Shown piece after piece: positions 1 through 7,086 of a stretch of 34,695 bases of DNA. Below the pieces are notes generated by a model. The model ran no database searches, was not told the origin of the DNA, and saw only the letters and a list, made by a program, of their open reading frames with translations. The position numbers and the translations under genes were made by a program. The stretch's first letter is position 1. The number at the start of each line of letters is the position of its first letter. This DNA is from Bacillota bacterium (GTDB lineage Bacteria > Bacillota > Clostridia > Peptostreptococcales > Anaerovoracaceae), in NCBI GenBank assembly GCA_017431785.1, contig JAFRKJ010000036.1, positions 1 to 34,695 of the forward strand, read 5' to 3'.

Positions 1-1146
1 GTCTAAAGCAGCGGGGGTTTCGTCAGCGGCCGGTTTTTCAATGAGGAACGGTTTGGCAAGTACGCTTCTCAGCTCCGACATAAATATCGGTTTTGAACAG
101 AATGCGGTCACGCCGGCCTGTCTGGCCTCATCCGCTATGTCAGTCCAGTCATATGCTGTTAGTATAATGATCAGTGCATCGTCTCCGACTATTTTCCTGA
201 TCCGGCGCACAGTCTCGATGCCATTCAGATCCGGCATCATCCAGTCGATGATGTAGACCTTGAATTCATCCGCCTGATCCTTAGCCTCCTTGGCCCGTAT
301 CACAGCTTCCTTTCCATAGTTTGTCCAGTCCGGTCTCATGCCTATATCACGAAGCATTGCGCTGACAGACAGGCAGGAGTTGGTATCGTCATCTGCCACC
401 AGTGCGCGCATTCCCTGCAGCTCCGGGATCTTTTCGGATCTGTCTTTACTTTCACCTATCCTGCACGGGATCCGCACAATAAACTCCGAACCTTTTCCTT
501 CTTCGCTCTGGACAGAGATGGTTCCTCCCATCATATCCACGATGTTTTTGGTGATCGCCATGCCAAGTCCGGTGCCCTGTGTTCCACTGACTGTGCTGGT
601 TCTTTCTCTTGTGAATGCTTCAAAGATCGTCTTCTGGAATTCTTTGCTCATCCCGATGCCGTTATCTTTGATCTTAAATACAAAGTTTGCGATATCCGCA
701 TGGGACGATGGCTCCTCGATCAGGCGGAAGCTGATGGTTCCTCCGGCAGGCGTGAACTTGATCGCATTCGAAAGGATATTGAGCAAGACCTGATTCAGAC
801 GAAGTTTATCTGTAAAGATATCCTCATGCTTCACATCCTGTGTATCGATGAGAAGTTCCTGCTGCTTTGCCGTGATATTTGCCTGGATAATCGTTCTGAG
901 GTCATGGATGACATCCGGCAGATGCACATCTGCCTCTTCGATCGTAACCTTTCCGCTTTCGATCCGGCTCATGTCCAATACGTCATTGATCAGAGAGAGC
1001 AGATGCTGGCTGGACACGCTGATCTTCTGCAAATAATCTTTCACCTGCTCCGGATGATCCATGTGGGAAGCGGCCAGTGCTGTGAATCCCACTATGGCGT
1101 TCATCGGAGTCCGGATATCATGAGACATGTTGTTCAAAAATGCAGT
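1..1146 (-). pseudogene. Distal half of hybrid sensor kinase: HisKA, HATPase_c and receiver domains, cut off by a stop codon
   Basis: Reading on in the frame of the sensor gene after its TAA at 1147-1149, the frame stays open to the window edge. It encodes, in order, an H-box (NNMSHDIRTPMNA, His at about 1117-1122), a HisKA dimerisation helix, HATPase_c N, G1 and G2 boxes (NILSNAIKF, DNGIGM, GTGLGMAI) and a receiver domain with acidic pair VADDD and phosphoacceptor Asp in YIIDWMMPD (codon 244-246) plus the conserved CSKPIF lysine. The gene continues off the window. No ribosome site precedes the first ATG (1125), so independent translation looks unlikely. The protein would autophosphorylate on His and pass phosphate to its own receiver if joined to the sensor half. 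I call it a pseudogene because of the nonsense codon. A sequencing error is the alternative. Confidence 0.8.
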
Positions 1147-3261
1147 TTAGGCATGGTTTGCGTGCTCCGCTGCGATCAAAGCATCAGAAAGTGCTTTCTG
1201 CTTTTCCTGTTCTGCCCTGACGAGCTCTGTTACATCACTGTGATATCCGCTCAGATGGTGTGTGTGTTCGTCCAGCGCTTCTGCTGTCCCTCCGCAGCGC
1301 ACATAGATCATGCCTCTTTCCGGATGTTCCCACAGGTATGTATTTTCGGACAGTTTTCCCTCCAGCATCTCTGAAACACTTTTCTGAACTGATGAGATTG
1401 CGTCCTCATCGATACGAGAAAACCAGAAATCGTATACTTCTTCCTCTGTCATATCCTGTCCCGTGATCCCCAGAAGTTCGATCATCTTGGTATTTCCCCT
1501 CATGCGCGGGGCCTTGCCGTCCTCCAGGATGATATGCCAGACACCAAATCCGGCAGAAGCAATGATCTCATTGTTCTCAAGAAGAGCCTGTCTGCTCTCC
1601 TCCAGCTTTCTGTTGTTCTCCTCCAGTTCAGTTCGGGCGGTTTCTTTTTCTCTGATCTGCGTGCGGGAGCGCCTGTTGTCTCGGATAAGCAAAGAAATAA
1701 TTGCAGCAGCAACCGCCAGGATCCCCAGAATAAATATTCCGAGGTGCTGCCGTACCAGATCAAAAAAGGTATAAGAATACAATCCGTCGGCATAACGGTA
1801 AGCCTGGTTCTGTCCATAATCAACACCAAGCACGTTTATTCCCCGGTTCAGAAGCTTCAGAAGCCCTTCACTTCCCATCGCCACGCCATAGCAGCGGTCA
1901 TCGCTCTGGCTCAGCTGCAGAAGGGAAAGACTCTCGTAACGAGTATTTTTCAGCATATCGTTGGCCCTGAGCCCATTTAACGTAGTCGCATCTTCCTTCC
2001 CCGCAGCGACTGCGTCAAGGCAGTCATTCGCGGATGGATAGAAGGTGATCTCGGCGTCAGGGAAGTGTGTACGGACATAGTAATACTGCATCCGGTTGTT
2101 CTCATTGACGGCAAAATGCGACATATCGTCTACTTTAAATTCTCCGCGGAACACGATCTCTGTCGCTGCAGAGACTACCGGATTAGTCTGATATATCCCG
2201 CTCTCCTCCGAATAGTACAGACCGCCGCCAACCGGGAAGGCTGTGTCTACCTTTCCTGAAACAAGGTCCGCGATCATGTCATCATAGTTTTCATAGCCAT
2301 GATAACTTACAGAAAGCGTGTCAATGTTCAGGCTCTTCAGCAGTTGCTCTGTGACATCCGTCACAATGCCTGTAGCCTGTCCGTTTTCGTCTGTATCGCT
2401 GTAAGGCAGATAATTCTCAAGATATCCGACCCTGAGTTCGCTGTGAGACTGCAGCCATTCTGTCTCCGCAGCGGAATGCGCACGGCTTGCAAGGCTCCCG
2501 GAATAGTATTTCGTACTGAGAGAATTAAGATAATTCGGCTCCTCTGTTGCCAGAAGGGTCTGCGCCGTGTTCAGCTGCTCAAGGAGATCAGGACGCTGTT
2601 TATTGACTGTAAGATAATAGTCGGAAGTTCCGAAGGAATAGAGGATCACAGCATTTTCCACACTGAACCCGCTGTCTCCCTCACCCGCGAAAACATCCAG
2701 TTCTCCTGCATTAAACGCAGCAAACAGGCTGTCATAGTCAGGAAAAGTTATGACCTCAGCTTTCACGTCATGTGAATCCAGAAACTCATTCAAGGTATCC
2801 ACTATAGCGCTTTCCATAACGCCGATCTTTTTTCCTGTGAGCGTCACTGGATCCGCATTGATCTCAGTGTCCTGCTCATGCTTTACCAGGTTATAGGACT
2901 CATGCCCCATAGCAGCATCCGGGTACCCGATCAGCCCGACCCGGTCTTCCTTGCGGGCAAGACCGGCAAGCAGGTCGATCTCACCATCCAGCAGCATCTG
3001 GTACAGATCAGAAAAAGAGCCGTATACATACTCATACTTCCAGCCTGTGTATTCTGCCAGTTTTCGATAGTATTCATAGGCATAGCCTGTCTTTACCGCA
3101 CCTTCCTGTGCGCCTTCCTGAAAGATCTCATTTTCATAGTAGCCGACCCGGACCGTCTTCACATCATCAGCCTGCACAAAAGCAGGAGTGAGCAATGAAA
3201 ACAGCAGACATGCTGCTAAAATCAGCCGCACCGGTGCGCTTATTTTTATTGACTTTTGCAT
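1147..3261 (-). CDS. Sensor half of hybrid kinase: two solute-binding domains, one membrane helix, coiled coil, PAS; ends at premature TAA
   Basis: Encodes 704 residues. A signal peptide (VRLILAACLLFSLLTPAFVQA) is followed by two tandem periplasmic SBP_bac_3-type domains (about 30-245 and 270-480), a transmembrane helix near 500-520 (LGIFILGILAVAAAIISLLI), a charged coiled coil and a PAS domain. This layout is typical of BvgS/EvgS-like hybrid kinases that sense amino acids or other small ligands outside the cell. I chose the ATG at 3261 over the longer frame from 3351 because GAGGGAAG lies just upstream and the signal peptide follows directly. Translation stops after AEHANHA, where family members continue KTAFLNNMSHDIRTP. 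As it stands the product could sense but not signal. See the separate entry for the distal half. Confidence 0.85.
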   Translation of the reverse strand: MQKSIKISAPVRLILAACLLFSLLTPAFVQADDVKTVRVGYYENEIFQEGAQEGAVKTGYAYEYYRKLAEYTGWKYEYVYGSFSDLYQMLLDGEIDLLAGLARKEDRVGLIGYPDAAMGHESYNLVKHEQDTEINADPVTLTGKKIGVMESAIVDTLNEFLDSHDVKAEVITFPDYDSLFAAFNAGELDVFAGEGDSGFSVENAVILYSFGTSDYYLTVNKQRPDLLEQLNTAQTLLATEEPNYLNSLSTKYYSGSLASRAHSAAETEWLQSHSELRVGYLENYLPYSDTDENGQATGIVTDVTEQLLKSLNIDTLSVSYHGYENYDDMIADLVSGKVDTAFPVGGGLYYSEESGIYQTNPVVSAATEIVFRGEFKVDDMSHFAVNENNRMQYYYVRTHFPDAEITFYPSANDCLDAVAAGKEDATTLNGLRANDMLKNTRYESLSLLQLSQSDDRCYGVAMGSEGLLKLLNRGINVLGVDYGQNQAYRYADGLYSYTFFDLVRQHLGIFILGILAVAAAIISLLIRDNRRSRTQIREKETARTELEENNRKLEESRQALLENNEIIASAGFGVWHIILEDGKAPRMRGNTKMIELLGITGQDMTEEEVYDFWFSRIDEDAISSVQKSVSEMLEGKLSENTYLWEHPERGMIYVRCGGTAEALDEHTHHLSGYHSDVTELVRAEQEKQKALSDALIAAEHANHA

Positions 3262-3447
3262 AATTCTTCCCTCAGCCTTTCTATATCTGATTCTTTCACT
3301 TCTTTCAGGCCAAGTACATCTACCAATGTACGCATCATCTTGCCTCCACAAACCAAATCCATTTCATAGATTTCGAAACCATTTTCACGGGCAAGTCTGC
3401 AAAATGCTGACAGCGGTTTCGTTGATTTGTTCTGATATATAATTCAT
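3246..3447 (-). pseudogene. Small unknown protein gene broken by a frameshift
   Basis: From ATG 3445-3447 one frame reads MNYISEQINETAVS and soon stops. The neighbouring frame continues naturally as SAFCRLARENGFEIYEMDL and runs to TAA at 3246, overlapping the sensor kinase start by about 16 bases. Joined by one base change, the two make a protein of roughly 66 residues with a charged C-terminus (KEVKESDIERLREEL). The smooth join at Ala-Val-Ser / Leu-Ser-Ala-Phe suggests a recent indel. I do not recognise the family. No good ribosome site is seen before the ATG. It may simply be chance coding, but the tight overlap with the kinase gene is what an operon partner would show. Confidence 0.4.
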
Positions 3448-3563
3448 CACATCTAATCTACCACAAAATCTCCCATTGTAAAAGATTTGCCAAAAAACGT
3501 ATGATTGTTATCCTCTACATCTTCACCTACGATAACAACATCACTGAAATGGAGGTGTGTCCT

Positions 3564-3806
3564 ATGATCAACACAAATGGAACAAGAGACAGTTTTTTCA
3601 CCCAGGTATATATCTCGAGTGAGGCCAGTTTCTACTCAATTAAGGATGTAAAGGAGATGACTGGCTGGAGCGAAAACACTGTTCAAAAGCTTTTTAATGA
3701 CCCTAAGTTTCCGTCTGCTGACTACGGTAAAAATAAGGTTGTGGAAGTTCACGCGCTGATTCAGTTCTTCTCTGTGCCGCACAACAAGGAACGAGAACGA
3801 TACTAG
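3564..3806 (+). CDS. Small helix-turn-helix DNA-binding protein
   Basis: Encodes 80 residues. The core, roughly residues 24-60 (YSIKDVKEMTGWSENTVQKL), reads as a helix-turn-helix of the excisionase/AlpA or MerR-like type, followed by a short wing-like stretch with Lys and Val (GKNKVVEVHALIQFF). Such proteins are common in conjugative and phage-like elements of Clostridia, as excisionases or small regulators. The ATG at 3564 is preceded by GGAGGTG at the right distance, whereas the longer frame from 3501 has none. A hairpin with a short T run follows at 3851. It is the only plus-strand gene in this zone and faces the ParA/RadC remnants. Its exact role is unknown. Confidence 0.65.
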   Translation: MINTNGTRDSFFTQVYISSEASFYSIKDVKEMTGWSENTVQKLFNDPKFPSADYGKNKVVEVHALIQFFSVPHNKERERY

Positions 3807-3850
3807 CAGCCAAGCTACGTGCGCAACGGTGTCCCCCGTCGCTGATGTAT

Positions 3851-3877
3851 GGGATCCTCTCAAATCGGATCCCTTTT
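3851..3877 (+). terminator. Intrinsic terminator after the HTH gene
   Basis: Seven-base stem GGGATCC / GGATCCC with a nine-base loop followed by TTTT. It lies 45 bases after the HTH stop codon and just beyond the end of the opposing RadC fragment. Confidence 0.6.
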
Positions 3878-3879
3878 GC

Positions 3880-4050
3880 TCATCGTTCCCAGATGTCTGT
3901 GCGCATATTCTGCCTGATCTCATCCATCAGTCCGTTGGCTTTGAAACTGTACATCTCACCTGTTCCGCCCGCTATGATGCAGTGGTCCAGGAGCGGTATG
4001 TCCAGGTATTTGCCTGCTGTTGCAAGCTTTTCCGTCACTGCTTTATGATC
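3880..4050 (-). pseudogene. C-terminal fragment of a RadC/JAB-domain protein
   Basis: In a frame different from that of ParA the sequence reads DHKAVTEKLATAGKYLDIPL, then LDHCIIAGG, GEMYSFKANGLM and a stop at 3880. This matches the end of RadC-type JAB (MPN+) domain proteins, in which the helix '..VTxxLxxAGxLLxIPLLDHIIIG' is followed by a YSFxExGL motif. The catalytic HxHP-S-G segment is absent because the upstream part has been replaced by ParA sequence, the two frames meeting near 4040-4050. RadC-like genes often sit in plasmid or ICE accessory regions. No start codon or ribosome site is evident, so it is a remnant. Confidence 0.6.
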
Positions 4051-4499
4051 ACACTGTCTGCCGCTGTCAGAGCGTTGATGGTGATCATCCCGAGTGAGGG
4101 TGAACAGTCCAACAATATATAGTCGTAGTCCTTTTTGATGTCCCTCAGCAGCAGTGACAGCAGTTTTTCTCTGCTCATGGCGTTCACCAGCTGGCTCTCC
4201 ATGGATGAAAGATCCAGATTGGAGGGCAGAAGATCCATTCCCTCCTCATGATGCAGGATGGTATCCCTGACAATTGGCTTTCTTTCCTGTGTCGCCAGAT
4301 ACATCAGCCTGCCGAGAGACTGATCAAGCTCGTCTGCCTGATAGCCAAGCGACTGCGTCAGATCTCCCTGCGGGTCGCAGTCTACAAGCAGAACACGTCT
4401 TCCTGCTCTTACCAGCCCCGCACCTAGATTCACAGCGGTGGTGGTCTTTCCGACCCCACCTTTCTGATTACATATTGCGATTGTCTTACATTCACTCAT
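4035..4499 (-). pseudogene. Truncated ParA-family partition ATPase
   Basis: Encodes 154 residues of the usual 250 or so. The deviant Walker A (KGGVGKTTT, residues about 13-21), Walker A' (VDCDPQGDLTQSLG) and Walker B (DYILLDCSPSLG) motifs are intact. The frame then ends as ADSVIIKQ-stop, exactly where ParA proteins continue ADSVIIPVQ. The next bases encode a RadC tail in another frame, so the C-terminal third has been lost by deletion or recombination. Start ATG 4499 has AGGAGGA upstream and lies 9 bases after the preceding gene. Family members segregate plasmids, ICEs or chromosomes. No parB is seen. Confidence 0.75.
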
Positions 4500-4508
4500 A
4501 CAGTCCTC

Positions 4509-5090
4509 CTAATTTAGCCGGTTATTCTGCTCCTTGGCGTTTTCATTGAGCAGGTTCTCCATAGAATACCAACCTATTTGATCTGTTTCAAAAAAAGCGT
4601 CCCGAAAATAAAACATCGTGTCTCCCCAATGCTCAATAATAATATTCAGGAATGTTAATTCATCCGCTGCCGCATTCATTCCGTGGCTGAGAAACAACAC
4701 TTTTAACATGGAAATAAGAGCTTTTGGATCTGCCTCATCAAAACGCTTTACAATAGATAACGCTGAGTCTTTATTCACATTCTCAAGAATAATAACCATG
4801 TTTTCTGCTGCACGAATTGCCTGCCAGACGCCTACTAATGCAGCCAGCTCTTCCACCTTCATGAAATAGCCATCGTCTTCTCGGTCCATGTTATTCCGAT
4901 CGTTCTCAGACCTCTCCGCATTTTCATCTTCACATTTTGATATTAGTGCCTCAACCAGCCCTTCAAAGACTTCTGCCAACTCATCTGACATTTCAACAGC
5001 AATAACCCTACCGTCCATTATCACTTCCGATTCTTCCTTCTTGTTGACTCCTCCTGCAATAACTTTCATTGTTTCTTTTGTAGTTGCCAT
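4509..5090 (-). CDS. Hypothetical acidic protein in mobile-element remnant
   Basis: Encodes 193 residues with no domain I recognise. It is helical and acidic, with a hydrophilic low-complexity stretch of Glu, Asp, Asn and Arg near residues 55-75. A C-terminal part rich in aromatic residues (HWGDTMFYFRDAFFETDQ) follows. I chose the ATG at 5090 because AAAGGAAG lies 6-8 bases upstream. The longer frame from 5195 runs through a hairpin and has no ribosome site. It ends 9 bases before parA and follows the 46-residue gene, so the set looks co-transcribed. Its base composition is more AT-rich than the rlmD-whiA block, in keeping with acquired DNA. Confidence 0.6.
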   Translation of the reverse strand: MATTKETMKVIAGGVNKKEESEVIMDGRVIAVEMSDELAEVFEGLVEALISKCEDENAERSENDRNNMDREDDGYFMKVEELAALVGVWQAIRAAENMVIILENVNKDSALSIVKRFDEADPKALISMLKVLFLSHGMNAAADELTFLNIIIEHWGDTMFYFRDAFFETDQIGWYSMENLLNENAKEQNNRLN

Positions 5091-5118
5091 AACACTTCCT
5101 TTCTCCTTATTAGGTGTT

Positions 5119-5166
5119 CCGAAATAACAAAAGCTCCGCATTTGCATGCAGAGCAATGTATTTCGG
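5119..5166. repeat. Inverted repeat between two small genes
   Basis: Arms CCGAAATA (5119-5126) and TATTTCGG (5159-5166) enclose a second stem GCTC / GAGC (5133-5136, 5151-5154). It sits between the 46-residue and 193-residue genes. No T run follows on the minus strand, so it may be an mRNA processing or attenuation hairpin rather than a full terminator. Confidence 0.5.
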
Positions 5167-5184
5167 CATCCAGGGAAAAGGATT

Positions 5185-5325
5185 TTAATCGACAAACTTC
5201 ACTAAAAGCTCATCAATAGGATCGGTATATCTTCCTTCCTGGATCAGCTGGTTCTTCAGTTCTACCAGAGCCAGTACGATGACCCTAACCTCGTCATATG
5301 TGAATCGGTATTTCGTCTTTGACAT
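5185..5325 (-). CDS. Small hypothetical protein (46 aa)
   Basis: Encodes MSKTKYRFTYDEVRVIVLAL and ends DPIDELLVKFVD. I chose ATG 5325 because it has an excellent ribosome site (AAAGGAGGTG) at ideal spacing, unlike the longer frame from 5385. The pattern 'Y-R-F-T-x-[DE]-E-[VL]-R..L..L...[RK]N.L...GRYTD..DELL.K' is a recurring small accessory protein of clostridial ICE-like regions as far as I recall, with no assigned function. It precedes the 193-residue gene and parA on the same strand. Confidence 0.6.
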   Translation of the reverse strand: MSKTKYRFTYDEVRVIVLALVELKNQLIQEGRYTDPIDELLVKFVD

Positions 5326-5387
5326 AACTGCACCTCCTTTATCCAATCCCTTTTCTGCAGTATACATAACAAAAACGCGATCCACAA

Positions 5388-5519
5388 TTATGCGAACCGC
5401 GCTATCATTTCAAAAACACATAAAAACGTTGTATTCACCGGATACGAGGTGTTGTATTCACCGAACTCGCCTACCTTAAAAAAGTCCTCATAGGTCAGTA
5501 TTTTGTCGCTTTTCCTCAT
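5388..5519 (-). CDS. Possible small ORF (43 aa) at head of remnant cluster
   Basis: ATG 5517-5519 opens MRKSDKILTYEDFFKVGEFG and ends at TAA 5388. The composition is plausible for a protein, but there is no clear ribosome site and no family recognised. It contains two copies of the 13-base repeat described below, read in different frames. It lies upstream of, and in line with, the 46- and 193-residue genes. It may be a remnant of a longer gene. Confidence 0.3.
   Translation of the reverse strand: MRKSDKILTYEDFFKVGEFGEYNTSYPVNTTFLCVFEMIARFA
5428..5463. repeat. 13-bp direct repeat, period 23
   Basis: GTTGTATTCACCG occurs at 5428-5440 and again at 5451-5463. Spacing is about two helical turns, as for protein-binding direct repeats, but the copies also lie inside a possible small ORF. 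Confidence 0.5.
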
Positions 5520-5539
5520 CTTATATAATTCTCGGAATT

Positions 5540-5555
5540 CGTTGAAATTTCAACG
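5540..5555. repeat. 16-bp perfect palindrome just after rlmD
   Basis: CGTTGAAATTTCAACG is a perfect palindrome beginning 2 bases beyond the rlmD stop codon. It could be the stem of a weak terminator, a protein site, or an element boundary at the rlmD 3' end. Confidence 0.5.
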
Positions 5556-5556
5556 G

Positions 5557-7086
5557 TTAATTGCTTTTTCTTTTTTGTATTAATGCCACGGTCTCGACGT
5601 GGCCGCTGTTCGGGAACATGTCCACAGGCGTCGCTTCCACAAGTTCATACCCTTCTTCATGCAAAAGCTTCACATCCCGCGCCAGCGTCGCAGGATCGCA
5701 GGACACATAGATGACAGATGGTATTGATGCCCCTGCGACCGCATGCAGAAGCTCCGGTTTGCAGCCGGCGCGCGGCGGATCCAGTATGGCGATATCTGCC
5801 TGCGCTTCTTCTTTGCCTTCTGCCGTCCACTGCGGAATCAGCTCCTCTGCCTTACCACATGTGAAAGTAGCATTTACAATGCCGTTGATCGTCGCATTTC
5901 GATTGGCGTCCAGCACAGCGTCTTTCACGATTTCAATGCCGTGAACATGGTTTGCCAGATCTGCAATGCAAAGGCCTATGGTTCCCGTACCGCAGTACAA
6001 GTCGAGGACGTTAGGGCCAGATTCCCTGCCACTCTCACCTGCATTGCCACTCTCACGCATGCTGCAGACTGAAGCGCAATACCGACGCACGATACCGTAT
6101 AGTTTTTCCATCTGGTCGTGGTTGACTTGATAAAATGAATTTGCTGATATCTCAAAACTGAGCTCACGGACGAGCGTTTCGTCAGCGGATGCTCCGTCAT
6201 CAGATAAATCATCAATTACCACAACATCGGTAATCGTGTTTTTGCCCGCGATTGTTTCTGTCTTTTTACTGTTTCTGATTACCACGCTTTCCAGCGAGCC
6301 ACCAGCTTCGTATACTGCATCATCAAGATACTCTACGAGCTTCGCGGCATTCGGAATACCCTTCCCGTTGATGTCGTAGATAACCATTACCTCGCCTGTT
6401 CCGAATGCAGTACGTACTGTCATCTGCTTCATAAGGCCTTTATCCCAACGGTCGTCATAGGAACAGATGTGGTCTTCCTCCATGAACTGACGTGTTGCTT
6501 GCGCGGCCGCCATTGCTGTACCGACCTGCAGACGGCAATTCTGACAATCTGTCACTTTATGGGACTTAGCCGGCAAAAAACCGATGCGTGGTTCATGAAC
6601 AGGAACCTGAATGCCGCCTTTTTTCGTCATCAGCCCACCGGTTGATATTTTCATTACGGCCTTGTTTCTGTATTGTTCGTCGATTACGACTTCCTCCGGT
6701 CGCTCATCAACGCTTACAGCACTCATACCGATGATCGGCTGTACTTTCGGCTCGATCCCTGCGATGCGCAGGAGACGATTTCTGACCTGGCTTTCTTTGA
6801 GCTCAAGCTGCTTACTGTATTCCAGCCTGCCATACGGACAGCCGCCACACTGATCCTGATATGGGCACCATTCCTCATCGCGTCGGAACTCTGACACATG
6901 CAAAAGCTCTACAGCTCTGCCGATGGCATAATTCTTCTTCACTTTAATCAGTTCGACACTGACCCGGTCGCCGGGAAGTGCTTCCTCCACGAAGACGACC
7001 ATGCCATCCTCGGTCCTGCCGATCCCCTGGCCTTCCGTACTGATATCTTCAATTGTCAGCTCCATTATTTGCCCTTTTTCCATCAT
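5557..7086 (-). CDS. rlmD: 23S rRNA (uracil-5-)-methyltransferase, RlmD/RumA family
   Basis: Encodes 509 residues. It transfers a methyl group from SAM to C5 of a uracil in 23S rRNA. A TRAM RNA-binding domain (about 8-62) is followed by the Fe-S cysteine set CPYQDQCGGC (C74, C80, C83) with a further CQNC near 155. A Rossmann methyltransferase domain then carries SAM motif VLDLYCGTGTIGL, the DPPRAG motif and the nucleophile Cys in YVSCDPATLARD. A short repeat-rich insert (ESG-NAG-ESGR-ESG) lies just before the SAM motif and comes from 18-base near-tandem repeats at 6028-6056. The ATG at 7086 overlaps the whiA stop as ATGA, suggesting coupled translation. An internal ATG at 7065 is an alternative. 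RlmD, TrmA and the clostridial RlmCD-type enzymes are hard to tell apart from motifs alone. Confidence 0.9.
   Translation of the reverse strand: MMEKGQIMELTIEDISTEGQGIGRTEDGMVVFVEEALPGDRVSVELIKVKKNYAIGRAVELLHVSEFRRDEEWCPYQDQCGGCPYGRLEYSKQLELKESQVRNRLLRIAGIEPKVQPIIGMSAVSVDERPEEVVIDEQYRNKAVMKISTGGLMTKKGGIQVPVHEPRIGFLPAKSHKVTDCQNCRLQVGTAMAAAQATRQFMEEDHICSYDDRWDKGLMKQMTVRTAFGTGEVMVIYDINGKGIPNAAKLVEYLDDAVYEAGGSLESVVIRNSKKTETIAGKNTITDVVVIDDLSDDGASADETLVRELSFEISANSFYQVNHDQMEKLYGIVRRYCASVCSMRESGNAGESGRESGPNVLDLYCGTGTIGLCIADLANHVHGIEIVKDAVLDANRNATINGIVNATFTCGKAEELIPQWTAEGKEEAQADIAILDPPRAGCKPELLHAVAGASIPSVIYVSCDPATLARDVKLLHEEGYELVEATPVDMFPNSGHVETVALIQKRKSN

Noticed and set aside
3262-3351. N-terminal extension of the sensor kinase
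   Set aside because: It would place 30 charged residues before a clear signal peptide, and the ribosome site fits ATG 3261.
5540-5555. Palindrome as rlmD terminator
   Set aside because: No T run follows on the minus strand, so I list it only as a palindrome.
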